In this document: positions 9,843-20,602 of the stretch, in pieces
Layout of the letters: every line of letters begins with the position of its first letter
Numbering within the stretch: the stretch's first letter is position 1
Assembly: GCA_003667245.1 (NCBI GenBank)
Contig: RCNN01000406.1
Location: 1 to 28,877, forward strand
DNA length: 28,877 bases
Source: Heterostelium multicystogenum
Taxonomy: Eukaryota; Evosea; Eumycetozoa; Acytosteliales; Acytosteliaceae
Direction: 5' to 3'
Made by a program: the position numbers and the translations under genes
Notes under the pieces: model-generated
What the model was told of the DNA's origin: nothing
What the model saw: the letters and a program-made list of their open reading frames with translations, nothing else
Databases searched by the model: none

Positions 9843-12347
9843 ATGGTTTGTTTGTGTGCACTTTGTTCTTTAGAATTGGAAAAAGGAGATGAAAGATATA
9901 GATGCTCAGAGTGTAATGATCTCTATCTATGCCCTAAATGTTATACTTCACCATCTTCTGAAAAAGTTCATTTTGATCCATCTCCAACTCCTCATTTTTG
10001 CACTCTTGAAATAAGTAAATAAGTTATTTATTATTAATAGGTTGTGTTTTTACTTACCTCGATTAAATTTTAATAGTGTCTGATGAAGAATATAATAAAG
10101 AAATTGATGTTGGAAATGTATATCTAGCTTTCAAGTAAATATTTATACTTTTTAATTTTACTATAAAATGATGTTAAGTAACTCTATTTTTTTCAACAAA
10201 ATAGGAAAGTATTTGAATATTTCAAAAAGAGAAGAGCCATTGGATATAAACCAATTGACTCAATCACCAACCATCCCTCTGGAAATGGTGATTTTGTTTG
10301 GACTACTTATGAGGAAATATATGACAAAGCTGTTAGATATGGAACTGCCATTCAAAAACTTCTTCCCAAGGTAATTATTCTTATCTGCTTAAGTTCACTT
10401 TTATTGTTAACACAGCTTGTTTCAATAGAAATCAGTGGTTGCTCTAGTAATGAATGTTGTACCTGATGTATATTTTATTGAAATTGGAAATTTATTTTAT
10501 GGAATGATAAATCTTCCAATCAGTGAAATTGTTGGTATGTTTAAATTTTTTTATGTTAATAGAATTACATTAATAGTCTTTGTAATTATTAGTAAAAATT
10601 GATATGCAACATGTGTTAGAAACTACTGGAGCAACAGCTGTTGTTGTATCAAAAAACTTATTCTCAAGATTAGTAGATGTTCTTGACACACTTCCAAATA
10701 TTTCTTTGATTATTCACAATGAAAACGAAGTTGATGAAACATTAAGAAATCAATTACCTAAAAATATTTCATTTATGACAATGTCAGAACTATTAAATTC
10801 TGTTCCTTTAGATCGTATTGCACCACATTCTCCTGATTTGAATGGTATTATAACCCTTCGTAAGTTTCTATTTTACCATCATCAAAAATGAATTATTATT
10901 AAATATTTACAAACACTCTATAGAGTTTTCAAGTGGATCAACAGGTACTCCAAAATGCATAGGTATAACTATTAATACAAATATTTTCCGTGGGCATGAA
11001 TGGAATCAATTCAAGATATCTACCAGCACTTCTTTACAAAGTATGAATCCTTATAATTATTTAATTCGTATCAATAGTTTTACTAATTTAGTTTAAAAAT
11101 CAGCAAATATTCCTTTCTATATTGATTGCTTCACTATGTTCAATGGAGGAAGAATTTTTATACATTCATGTAAATCCTACACTTTTGATGACTGGTTAAA
11201 AATTCTCTCTGAAACCAGACCAACAATTATTGTACACAGACCAACGTAATTAATTAATCATCAACTTGTTGGAAAAACTCACTAATTTTAACCTTTTTCA
11301 ATTAGTTTTTGGATTAGTATTTATTCAAGGTATCTGAATAATTTAAAAAAAATTAAGGAAACTAATCCTGGTCTATCTGAAAATGAAATTGAAGAACTTT
11401 CAATTTCTGAAACAAAAAATCTATTTGGTAGTAGGATAACTCGAGTATCATCAGGAACTGCAATGCTACCAAATTCAACCTTTATGTTTATGAAAAAATG
11501 TTGGGGTGATAAAGCTTGGGATGCTTATGGTTCCACAGAGACTTTTGCGATTACATTTAACAACTCTATTCTTAAAGAAATTCAATATAGAATTGAACCT
11601 GTTGATGATAATCCCAATGAAAAACCATTCCCCGTTGGACATTTATTATTGAAATCACCTTACTGTGCAGGAGAATATTTCAGGAATAAAGAAGCAACTG
11701 AAAGAATTTTTAAAGATGGATGGTTTCACACTGGTGATATAGTAGAAGAGTTTGAGCCTGGAAAAATACAAGTAATAGGAAGAATTGCCAACAGGTTTAA
11801 AATATTAACTGGATATTATATTATGTAAATATTTTCTGTTGATAGTTTGATATGTTCAAATTGTATTTACTTTTTATTTATATTTTAGACCAGAAAAACT
11901 TGAAGATTTCTTCAAATCATCTAGACTAATTGAGAATATTATTGTCCATGGAAATATAAAACATGATTCAATTGTTTCAATAGTCATTCCATCTGACTAT
12001 GCAATTACTCATTTCAATATTGATGTAAAAAATACCAATTTGGATGAATGTGAAAAATTAAAGAAAGCTATTCAGGAAGACTGTGCCTATTTTGCAAAAG
12101 CCAACTATGTATGTAAATTATAACAGTATACTTCATCTTGTTCCAAAAATTAATGATTTTTTTTACATCGAATGTATAGGCTCCTCCTGCTGTGGTACCA
12201 AAGTATATTTTCTTAGACAACACAAAATGGACCTTAGAAAACAAATTATTGATTGGTGGCTTTGCCAAAGTCAATAGGGCAGCAGTTACTCAGTACTATA
12301 AGAAACAGTTGGATTATATGATGTCACAATTAAATTCAGACAACTAA
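9843..12347 (+). CDS. AMP-binding acyl-CoA synthetase with N-terminal ZZ-type zinc finger (10 exons)
   Basis: Predicted 644-residue adenylate-forming enzyme, probably activating a fatty or other carboxylic acid with ATP and CoA. Exons: 9843-10014, 10077-10134, 10205-10370, 10429-10534, 10593-10859, 10924-11040, 11104-11245, 11306-11824, 11889-12108 and 12180-12347. All introns are 55-75 nt, GT..AG and in phase. Residues 1-53 form a ZZ-like finger: C5/C8, C21/C24 in YRCSEC, C30/C33 in LYLCPKC, and H43/H51. Then follow an AMP-binding N-lobe, the P-loop SSGSTGTPK (about 259-267), the A5 motif YGSTE (about 417-421), the A7/A8 blocks GWFHTGD (about 481-487) and GRIANRFKILTG, and a C-terminal lid with TLENKLLIGGFAKVNR. 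RPTFWISIYSR resembles the ACSL gate/linker region. The gene is intact and AT-rich in codon use. The substrate is unknown. Confidence 0.88.
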
Positions 12348-12528
12348 AACTTTGGAAAATAAAAGATGTCTTTTTGATTGTATAAATTTTAGTTTTGTAC
12401 ATATTTATTAAACAAAGGGGTTTGTTGGTATTGTAATTGATGCTATAAATCCATTTCTAAATTGTTTTTGGACTTGTTTTGGTTGGTTGTTGGTTGAGGC
12501 TTATTATTAGATTTTAAAAATTTATTAT
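12348..12528. terminator. Convergent 3' region between the acyl-CoA synthetase and cortexillin genes
   Basis: A 181-bp spacer in which both transcripts must end. It contains AATAAA-like signals close to the plus-strand stop (AATAAAAG at about 12358) and runs of T. No gene lies within it. Confidence 0.45.
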
Positions 12529-13978
12529 TTACTTGGTTCTCTTCTTTGGAGCACCGGCACTCTTCAATTCCTCTTCTTTAATGGACAAGTACTTCTCCAG
12601 TGAAATATTTTCGTTTTCGACCTTGGAACCGAGTCTCTTGGCTTGCTCCTCGAAGGAGAGGGATGCAAGCTCGGCATCGAGGTTTACTGGTGTCTTGGTG
12701 TATGGTACAGCCTCTGGGTTGTCGAGGAATGACTGCCACTTGGCAATGTCTGTGATTTGGTGTCCAATGTGGGCACGGAGGAGGGCGAGTCCTTCTGCTT
12801 CGGCAGCGGCACGTTTCTTGTCCTCTTCGATCTTGTTACGGAGACGCTCGTTCTCGTCGAGGGTCTCGGCCAACTTGAGCTCAAGGATGGCTTTCTCCTT
12901 CTCAGTCTTGGAGATACGTGACTCCAAGTCGAGCTTGGCCATCTTCTCGTCGTCGATACCACGGAGGGCATCGTCAATCTTTGATTGGATATCGGCGATA
13001 CGTTGATTACGCTCTTCGTTTTGTTGACGGATCAAACGGAGGGACTCTTCAACTCCTTCTTTTGACGGGCAAGCTCGTCTTGTGAGGTCTTCTCACCCTC
13101 GAGTGATTGTTCGAGTGAGGCAAGCTTGTTGGCCAAAGAGTTTTGTGAGGCCTCCAAGGCTTCACGCTCTTCCTTGGCACGGTAGGCGTGGAAGAACAAT
13201 GAAGTGTATAAGATGAATGGAACGCTCGTCGACGTTACCCTTTGAGAGTGACTCGGCGTCGAGCAACTTGGGGATACCAAGACCCTTCTCTGCAAAGTCG
13301 AAAGCGGCGTTGAGACGTTCGATGTGATCCTTTCCTTCGCTGTACTCCTCATACTTGAATACAGATGGGTCGAATTTGTGGGCCAAAGCCAAGTATGCGT
13401 TACCATCACGGAAACTTGCCTTGAAGTTGGTGATATTGACACCGTTGTAACCGTCGGTAGTCTTCTTGACCCATGCCAACAAACCTTCCTCAGAACTCTT
13501 GTCACCTTCATTGATAACAGAGATACGATATTTACGATACAAAGTCCACAAGAAACCAAGAATCATCTTTTTATTATTGTCAACAAATTCTTTAGAAAGA
13601 AAGTTAAAGAAAGAGGATGGATGGTTAGTATTGGGTGAAGCGATTGGCTTTTGATCGACTGGTCGATTGACCTAAGCATAGACATACCTTCAGCAGCAAC
13701 ACCTTGAACTTTAACCTTGAGATCTTCATCTACGAACAACATAGCCAAATGAAGATTTTGAATTCTCAAGATACGTGTCTTTGGTTCCAAGTCGAATTTC
13801 TTTGGGAACTTCTTTCCAGAGACGGACTCCAAGAAGAAAATCAATTTGACACCATCACTCAAGTCAGTGGAGACATCAGTGATCTTTTCGACACCACCAC
13901 GCTTCTCCAAGACTGAGTTGACCATGAGGTGAAGGCCATCTCTTGTACTCTTTCCCATTCTCTATTTAAATCTGTCAT
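12529..13978 (-). CDS. ctxA: Cortexillin (tandem CH domains plus coiled coil)
   Basis: Actin-bundling protein of the cell cortex and cleavage furrow in dictyostelids. Two calponin-homology domains: the first contains '[17 protein letters not shown]' and '[18 protein letters not shown]', the second '[19 protein letters not shown]' and '[17 protein letters not shown]'. A long heptad coiled coil follows ('[20 protein letters not shown]' onward), then a basic tail ending APKKRTK. A basic C-terminus binding PIP2 is reported for cortexillin I, hence the symbol; cortexillin II cannot be excluded. The true start is ATG at 13978 ([19 protein letters not shown]), out of frame with the next segment because one C is missing at 13922-13923 (TGGTC should be TGGGTC). 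There is a surplus base near 13214 and a missing G near 13052. One intron: 13590-13687. The corrected length is about 450 residues, close to the usual 440-445. Confidence 0.92.
13590..13687 (-). other. Cortexillin intron
   Basis: A 98-nt intron with donor gtatgt and acceptor ttctaaag. It joins VQGVAAE to [13 protein letters not shown] in phase between the two CH domains. Confidence 0.88.
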
Positions 13979-14901
13979 TTTCTATTTATATTATATGTAT
14001 TTATAATTATTACTTATTATTATTATATCTTTATTTTTAGTATTATAATATCTAAATTTGCAAATTTGATTTATTTATTTATTATTATATCTTTATTTAT
14101 AATTATATATCTATCTATATATATATTACAACAACAGGTATAATTTTTTAAAAATAAAATAAAAATAAATAAACACTAAAGAAGCAATCTGAGAACTGAC
14201 CAATGGCTATTTCTATTTAGTTTGTTTTATGTGATTTTTGCCTTAAAATTAATCAGAAGAAAAAAAATAAAGTTTTTATTAATATTATTATTTTTTGGTT
14301 TAATATAAAGTTTTTGATCAGCAATCAAAACCAAACATAATAATAATAATATTATTAAGTAGTTGTTAGAACAAAAGATTTATTTACACACTGAAACCCA
14401 TTATCATCACCCATCCAAAATCAATTTTCAAATAATTTTTTTTTCAATTTCATTTAAAAATTCATTTCAAACCTTCAATCATGATATATAAATATTTTAT
14501 TTTAAAAATTATGTTTTTGTTTTTTTGCTTCGATTTATTTGAATTTTAACAAGCAAACCTAAACTATTACATGAATGTAAAAATACAAAATAAATGAAAC
14601 TCAAGTGAAAAGAAAAACAAACACAAATGTAACTTTCAAGATAATCTTATTTTGGTCTAAACCAAAACAACAACAACAACACCAACAATTAATTAATTTA
14701 ATTAAAATCAACCGATCATAAAATAATAATATAATATTAGTAATTCAAACAAAATTGAGAACACCAATTCAATTTATCTTAAACAAAAACTTGTCTTTTC
14801 ATCCATTGACATGTGTCACGTTAATACTAGTAATAATAGTTTGTTGTAATTGTAACTGGTTGTTTATTTACAATTGGACTTGGGTGTGTAATCATTAATG
14901 G
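13979..14901. other. 0.9 kb AT-rich upstream region of cortexillin
   Basis: Promoter and 5' flank of cortexillin together with the 3' flank of the next minus-strand exon. It consists of long A/T runs, TTATTA repeats and a CAACAACAACAA stretch near 14666. No open frame or structured RNA was noticed. Confidence 0.55.
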
Positions 14902-15039
14902 TTACTTTTTGTGTGATGGTGTAGTTCTCATATCTCTTGTTCCATCACTCTTTACAAGACATGGTCCACTATATCTCTTATCAGGGGCTCCAGATTTAGT
15001 AGTTGGAACTTGAAAGTGAGTCGAATTTTTCTTTGACCT
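14902..15039 (-). CDS. C-terminal exon of a small unrecognised protein with a GP-x-K-x-DGT-x-DMR motif
   Basis: An open 45-codon exon ending at TAA 14902-14904 and preceded by a good acceptor (atatatatag) at 15040. It reads KKNSTHFQVPTTKSGAPDKR and then YSGPCLVKSDGTRDMRTT, ending in SHKK. The DGTxDMR core resembles a short motif I remember from assorted small eukaryotic proteins (GPxKxDGTPDMRYK); its function is unknown to me. Its codons are balanced and less AT-rich than the flanks. No upstream exon or start codon could be placed with confidence between 15040 and 15325. It could be a second 3' exon of the PARP-like gene, whose own C-terminus contains a similar GRKKHNSTS string. Confidence 0.5.
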   Translation of the reverse strand, partial: RSKKNSTHFQVPTTKSGAPDKRYSGPCLVKSDGTRDMRTTPSHKK

Positions 15040-15325
15040 ATATATATTTATATGTTAGTTCATTCATGCTATGGCCATAGGATATTATTATTTCTTACAT
15101 TTACAATATTACTTTATATTTTATCTTAGTTTCTTAATTAACAATGATCCTATGAAACAAACATGTTCCCTTAAATAGAAGAAGTAATTTTCAATCTAAA
15201 ATAGCTATTTAATTCCTATTATGTTCTTATTTAAATATCAGAGAAACACCCAATCTGATCTAAGATCTTCAAAAATGAGGGATAATAAATCACCCTTTGG
15301 ATTGGGCAAAAATTGATTTTATTGG

Positions 15326-16594
15326 TTATGAAGTGGAATTGTGCTTTTTGCGGCCATAACCTTCACCATTGCCAATTGCTTCGTTTTCATCATCGTCATG
15401 TGTCCTCTTCTTCAGAACTGAGCTCCATACATCATCGTTGTTTCTTTTGCTTGTTGTTGGGGCCTTCTCTTTATTCGGTGAATCTACGTCAATGGTTGAT
15501 GGTGAATGTGTACTCTTGTTATTCACTTTACTGCATTCAACTATTAACATATATTTTAACTTGAGCTATTGTTTTGTTGTAAGTTGCCAATTCAAATTTT
15601 AACATATGTATTATTATACCTACCAAGTTTTTGATTTAAAAGGAGGAATTGGTTGTAATCTCCCCATACTTTGATGAATCCATTCAACCATCCCTGTGAC
15701 TGATTAACCTGTGAGGTTGGAACTAGTTCACCAGCGGGTATATAGATATTACCATCACTGATTGATTTTGGTGAAATGAAGTTTGATAAGTAATTTAGTC
15801 CATGTACCTCTGGTGATCAAAAGAAGGTTGTTCAAACTTACAAAATATTCCCGCTGGGATTAGGTGTGTATTTACCAGTGATATGAAGCATTTCGGTTAA
15901 ATCAATAGTATCTTTTATATCTGTACAGTATACGTGTTTATCTTCATCATTCTTGCTGCTATTGTTGCTGCCACTCGCTATTTCTGATTCATCATCAGTG
16001 TCTTCATCGTCATTTGAAGTTTTCCAGTGATTTAAAGTAATTTACACTCCTCTCCTTATCAATCTCCATAGACACCGGAATCTTTTTATACTTATAATTC
16101 ACTTCAAACAGCATCAGAACACCTTTGTTTTGTTGTAGAGTCTTTAAAGTTGAGTAATCCTATATTCTGTGAGCATCCAATAATGTTATCCCAAAGTGAA
16201 ACTGTTTGATCGATGTTAGTCTCTGTCCAGTTCTACATTGCGATGTGCTGTACTCTACGTTGTAAGTCATTGGGTAGTATTACATACCTGCTCGATAGGA
16301 AGTATACTTGTTGTGTGAAAATTGTATGCCATTTTTAAGCTTGGCAGCAACACTGCTTACGTAGCAGCCATACCAATAGAGAGGACGCTTGAGCGTAGGT
16401 TCATCTACATCGGGGAATATCTTGTGTGTATCAACCTTACGCTTCGCTTCAAAGATATCGATGCATCGCACATTTACTGTATTCTTTTTATGTTCTGCAC
16501 CGACACGAACATACTTCTCAATCGATTTGTACTTGACAGACTGTCTGTCTAGCGGAATAATATCAACATTTAACTTTTCAAGCAGTGCAGCATA
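15326..16594 (-). CDS. Divergent PARP catalytic-domain protein, probably catalytically dead; N-terminus not found
   Basis: Related to the poly(ADP-ribose) polymerase catalytic fold. Landmarks in order: 'IIPLDRQSVKYKSIEKYV', 'VRCIDIFEAKRK', 'KRPLYWYGC' where active PARPs have LLWHGS, 'GVLMLFEVNYKY' (the usual LLLCEVALG strand), an acidic Ser/Asp insert (about 15958-16020), 'GKYTPNPSGNI', 'SDGNIYIPAGELVPTS', and 'NGFIKVW' where NEYIVY normally carries the catalytic Glu. A charged tail ends at TAA 15326-15328. Introns include 15551-15634 (approximate), a short one near 15840 and one near 16233-16287. At least one frame break lies near 16125 and another near 16030. The regulatory helical domain and any WGR, zinc-finger or start codon are not visible upstream, so this is a truncated gene, a fragment or an incomplete model. 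Confidence 0.62.
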
Positions 16595-16599
16595 CTGTA

Positions 16600-17611
16600 T
16601 ATAGAGTTGGTTATCAGAAACAGCAATTAATTATTACATCATCAGTAGCAGCAGTAGTAAACAACAACACACCAATCCAATTCAGTCCAATCCAATGAAA
16701 AAGAGTAAAATGGTATCAGTATCATGAATATATATGATTCGTAATTAATCTAATAAAGTCATACATTCAATTCCTTATTTAATGACATATATAAATATTT
16801 AAGTTTGCAAATATAATAAAATTAATGTGTATAAAAACTAGTTCTCCCTCTAAATAAAACACAAATCCAAAAAATACATAATATCCCAAGAAATCATAAA
16901 ATTGGCTATCAGATCGCGAATTACTTGGAATTGAAATTATCTTTTTTATTTTTAAGGATGTCATGATAAGTATATTTGCAATATAATAACAACTCGAGTC
17001 ATTACTATATACTTACATAGTTGGATAATTTACCTTATATCATTTATTTATTATATTTAAATATATCAATTTCTAAAATAATTATTTTAGAAATTGAATA
17101 AATAAGAATTAAATTTAGAAATAACACTGGCCAGGATGTAGAAGGGATTTTGTTAAATTAAATAAAACTCATTATAATTTATACATGTTTTATCATAGAC
17201 TTCTTTTTCTTTAGAATCTTTGAATAATTATTCGTGTCAAATTTGTTGCACAACAAAATGAAAAATTGGGTTTTTTAACTTCACAAACATTTTCAAATAA
17301 TAAAAATTTTAATAATTAATACAAAGGAAACAATTAAATCAAATTAACACACCCTACCATTTATTAAATAATCGTACACTACATTTTATCTATCTGATAA
17401 ATATTATATATTTATATATTTATATATTTTGTATTTTATTTTTAATCACTATATATTATTATATTGTCTTAGTGTTCAAAATATATAAATTAATATTGAA
17501 TATTATTATTATTAAACAAACTAGATCTGTAAACAAAAATTAGAAAGAAATAAAGAAAGAAAGAAAGACTACCGTTATCAACCAATCAATCAATCAAAAG
17601 TTTAAATAACG
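16600..17611. other. 1.0 kb AT-rich divergent intergenic region
   Basis: It lies between the PARP-like and Hip1r genes and must contain the Hip1r promoter. It includes a perfect 32-bp palindrome (listed separately), TATATATTTATATATTT tracts near 17405, and a GAAA run at 17545-17567 just before the Hip1r start. A 61-codon minus-strand ORF (16779-16964) looks like chance. Confidence 0.55.
17066..17097. repeat. Perfect 32-bp palindrome
   Basis: The left arm TCAATTTCTAAAATAA is followed directly by its exact reverse complement with no spacer. It could form a 16-bp cruciform or RNA hairpin. It sits about 0.5 kb upstream of Hip1r. It is longer than other palindromes noticed in the window, but the local composition is AT-rich. 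Confidence 0.9.
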
Positions 17612-20522
17612 ATGACTGAGTTTGAAATTATCGTTCATAAAGCTACAAACTCAAAACAAGTTGCTCCAAAGAGAAAACATGTTAGATGTAGGTTGATTGA
17701 TATATTGACTATGGGTAATTATTTGACTAACCAATGGATTTTGTTTTTTTTGATTGATATATATAGCAATTGTGTTGGAGTGTCACAGTGAGAACAGTGC
17801 ACGTTCATTCTTGCAGGAGTTATATAAGAGACCTTTGGATAGCAATGATGTAGTTTGTTATAAATCATTAGTTACACTTCATAAAGTAGTCCAGGAGGGA
17901 CCAAGAAACGCATTGAACGATGTTAGCACAAAGATCAATTGGTTCGAGAGTTTGAGAGGTCACTGGAAGAGACACCCAGATGCAAAGGGATATGGTAATT
18001 TGGTTTCAGAGTATTGCACTTTTTTGGTTGACAAGATCAGATTCCACCAGGCTCATCCAGAGTTTGATGGTGGATTGTCTTTGGACAATTACCAAAAATC
18101 GTACAGATTGGAAGACATAGATGTCAATAAGGGTTTGCAGACTGTAAGCCATCTCATGGATCTTTTAGATGCTGTATTCCGTATGCAAAATGCTGTGGTT
18201 GATGCTGCGCCATACAATGATTGCAAAACATCATCCTTCATCCCACTCGTTTTAGAGTCATACGCAATCTATCTATTAGTTGTTCAATTCCTAACAACTC
18301 TTGTCGATAGTAAGTTATTTCTATTTGATCACAAAGTCAACACTGATCTAACATGTTTTTATAAATTATCTTAGAAACTGATAGTATGGAGTTGAATGAA
18401 TTTGCAATTCAGCGATTTTATATGCAATACCAAACATTAAGAAACTTTTATATAAATGCCAATGCAATTAATAGTGTTTCAAGTGTGATTGCAGTACCAA
18501 ATCTTCCACCAGATCCCCCCAAATTCATCAAGAGGAGAAGAGAGCAACCAAACAAAGACCAATTCCAAAGGACTTGTCTCCACCCCCTGTAAAGAGAGAA
18601 CCACCTCCTCAACCAGAGATCACTCAGATTCCAGTACCAGTTCCAACTCCTGTTTTTATTAGACAAACAGTCCCAGTTGTCTATGGTAATCCATTCATGC
18701 AACAACAAGATAACACCATGTGGGGACAGTTCAACAGTGGAGCACCAATGTACAATCCAATGCCAATGCAACAAACCCCACCACCTCCTCCACCAATGAT
18801 CCAACAGGAACCACCTCCTCCACCAATGCCAGTCAATCAACAATCGCAGTGGGTCACATTCGACGAGGAGAGTAACAATAGACAACGTTCATCATCGACA
18901 CCAGCACCTCTCGAAAAGAAAGAAGGTTCACTTGAGAAGGGATCCCCATTGGTACCATCTACAGCTCAATCAAACCCACCCGAAAAGACAAGAGTTATTA
19001 CTAAAATCATTACAAAGACAGTCAGTAATACTGCAGAGTTAAACGCATTGCGTGCAAGAATCGAGGAGCTCGAGCGTTTGTTAGCTGAAGAACAAGAAAA
19101 GAACAAACAACTTACACTTAGATTATCCGAGCGTGAAGCTATGATTCAAGAGGTAACTAGTGCTAGAAAGCGTTTGGCAGAGCTCTCTGAATCCAACGAT
19201 CAATATACCGCAGAAGTTGTCAAGCAAAATGACCAACTTCGTGAGCAATTCGTTGCACTCAGAGACTAACTATGAGAAGCAAAGAATTGCCCGTCTCGAG
19301 TCTGATTTCTCAAAGGCACAAAGAGATATCGGTCAATTTATTTCACTCTTGGATAATCCAAATAACCTAGGTAACCAAGAAGCCACCGAACAAATGTTGA
19401 TTACAGATTTGATTCACCATCTTGGGCAAGCTCACAATCTCATGAATACTTGTTACCAAGAAGGAGACATCCCAGAGATGAGTTTGTTTAATGCTGTAAA
19501 TGGAGTTTCTGACTCATTAAAGAACTTGTTCCAAGATGCTAAAGGTTTGTCCCGTTTAATCAGAGACCAAGCAGATCAAAGTAGATTCCTTGATGCTGCA
19601 AGAAAGATTGGATCTCTTACTCAGAATCTCTTTGATTCAGTCCGTATCCAAGGTGGACAATGTCAAGACGAAGAGGACCGTAAGAGAATCGCAGGAAATA
19701 TTAAGGATCTCCAGCAAGGTACTGCATCTCTCGAAGCAATCACCAAGCAAGCCTTGTCCACTGCTTCACAAGAACGTAAATTGGATGAGAATGGTTTCGA
19801 TTTGGATGATTTGGCAGAGAGAGAGTTGATGGCTGCTGCCAAGGCTATCGAAGATGCCGCCAAGTCATTGATGGTTTCAAAGAACAAGAGACCACCAAAG
19901 AAAGATGGAGATGCACCAGATGTTGCCGAGGCTATCCTCGAAGCAGCCATGGCAATCACCAGTGCAACTTCGTCACTTGTTGGTGCTGCCACATTGGCAC
20001 AAAAAGAGCGTGTTGAAAAAGGTAGAGCAGGACATGACGGTCCATTGTACAGAAAAGATCCAACTTGGCTGAAGGTCTTATTTCTGCAGCCAAGAATGTA
20101 GCAGCTGCAACACGTGCTTTAGTAGATACCGCTAACAAAGCAGCCAACGGACAAGACATTCCAGGTGGTGTTGAGGAAGCTCTATCGCCACATCAAAGGC
20201 AGTTCACTGCTGCCACCTCACAATTGGTTTCTGCTTGTAAATCGAAGTCCGATATCAACAGTCCATCACACACAAACTCAGCAATTGTGCCAAGAGTGTA
20301 CAAAATGCTACCAATCTATTGGTCGCTGCTGCCAAGGCTGTAGCAAAGATGGTTGGAGAAGACGAAATCGACTTTGGTAAACTAACAGTTACTGGTTACA
20401 AAGTCAAAGAAATGGAACAACAGATGGCTATTTTAAGATTAGAAAAGGAATTAGAACATGCTAGAAAAGGTCTTAGTGTGCTTAAGAAACAACAATACAC
20501 TGATGAACAACCATCTGAATAA
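17612..20522 (+). CDS. slaB: Hip1r/Sla2-type clathrin-actin adaptor (ANTH, coiled coil, THATCH)
   Basis: Links PIP2-rich clathrin-coated pits to F-actin in endocytosis. Exons: 17612-17687, 17767-18309 and 18375-20522. The N-terminal ANTH domain includes MTEFEIIVHKATNSKQVAPK, 'HVRSIVLECHSENS', 'YKSLVTLHKVVQEGP' and 'RLEDIDVNKGLQTV'. A Pro/Gln-rich linker follows (about 18590-18850), then a long coiled coil ('ARIEELERLLAEEQEKNKQL') and a C-terminal I/LWEQ actin-binding module with 'LMAAAKAIEDAAKSLM', 'AILEAAMAITSATSSLVGAA', 'GPLYRKDPTWAEGLISAAK', 'SQLVSACKSKSD' and 'LTVTGYKVKEMEQQMAIL'. Frame breaks: missing A at 18550-18552, surplus base near 19258, missing G at 20067-20068, a compensating pair near 20183 and 20205, and one near 20275. 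The corrected length is about 922 residues. The symbol follows the D. discoideum Hip1r gene as I recall it. Confidence 0.93.
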
Positions 20523-20602
20523 GAAAATATGATCAAAACAAAATAACGAGATAATAAATAGAAATGTAATTTAAATATAGTTTATTATTTATTTGACAAT
20601 CA
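20523..20602. terminator. Convergent 3' ends of Hip1r and the surface-protein gene
   Basis: Only 80 bp separate the two stop codons. The stretch is AT-rich with AATAAATAG near 20552, a plausible polyadenylation signal for the plus-strand gene. Confidence 0.45.

Noticed and set aside
12533..13006. 157-codon plus-strand ORF opposite cortexillin
   Set aside because: It is antisense to the cortexillin coiled coil; its Ser/Arg-rich composition is the mirror of Glu/Lys-rich codons.
16779..16964. 61-codon minus-strand ORF as a possible first exon of the PARP-like gene
   Set aside because: Composition is Ile/Phe-rich like AT-rich noise, there is no link to PARP N-terminal domains and no convincing splice to 16594.
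17541..17570. GAAA run as a transposon target site or terminal repeat
   Set aside because: It is a short microsatellite in the Hip1r 5' leader with no partner repeat or transposase nearby.
18448..18885. 145-codon Trp-rich minus-strand ORF
   Set aside because: Antisense of the Pro/Gln-rich linker of Hip1r; the Trp codons are reversed CCA.
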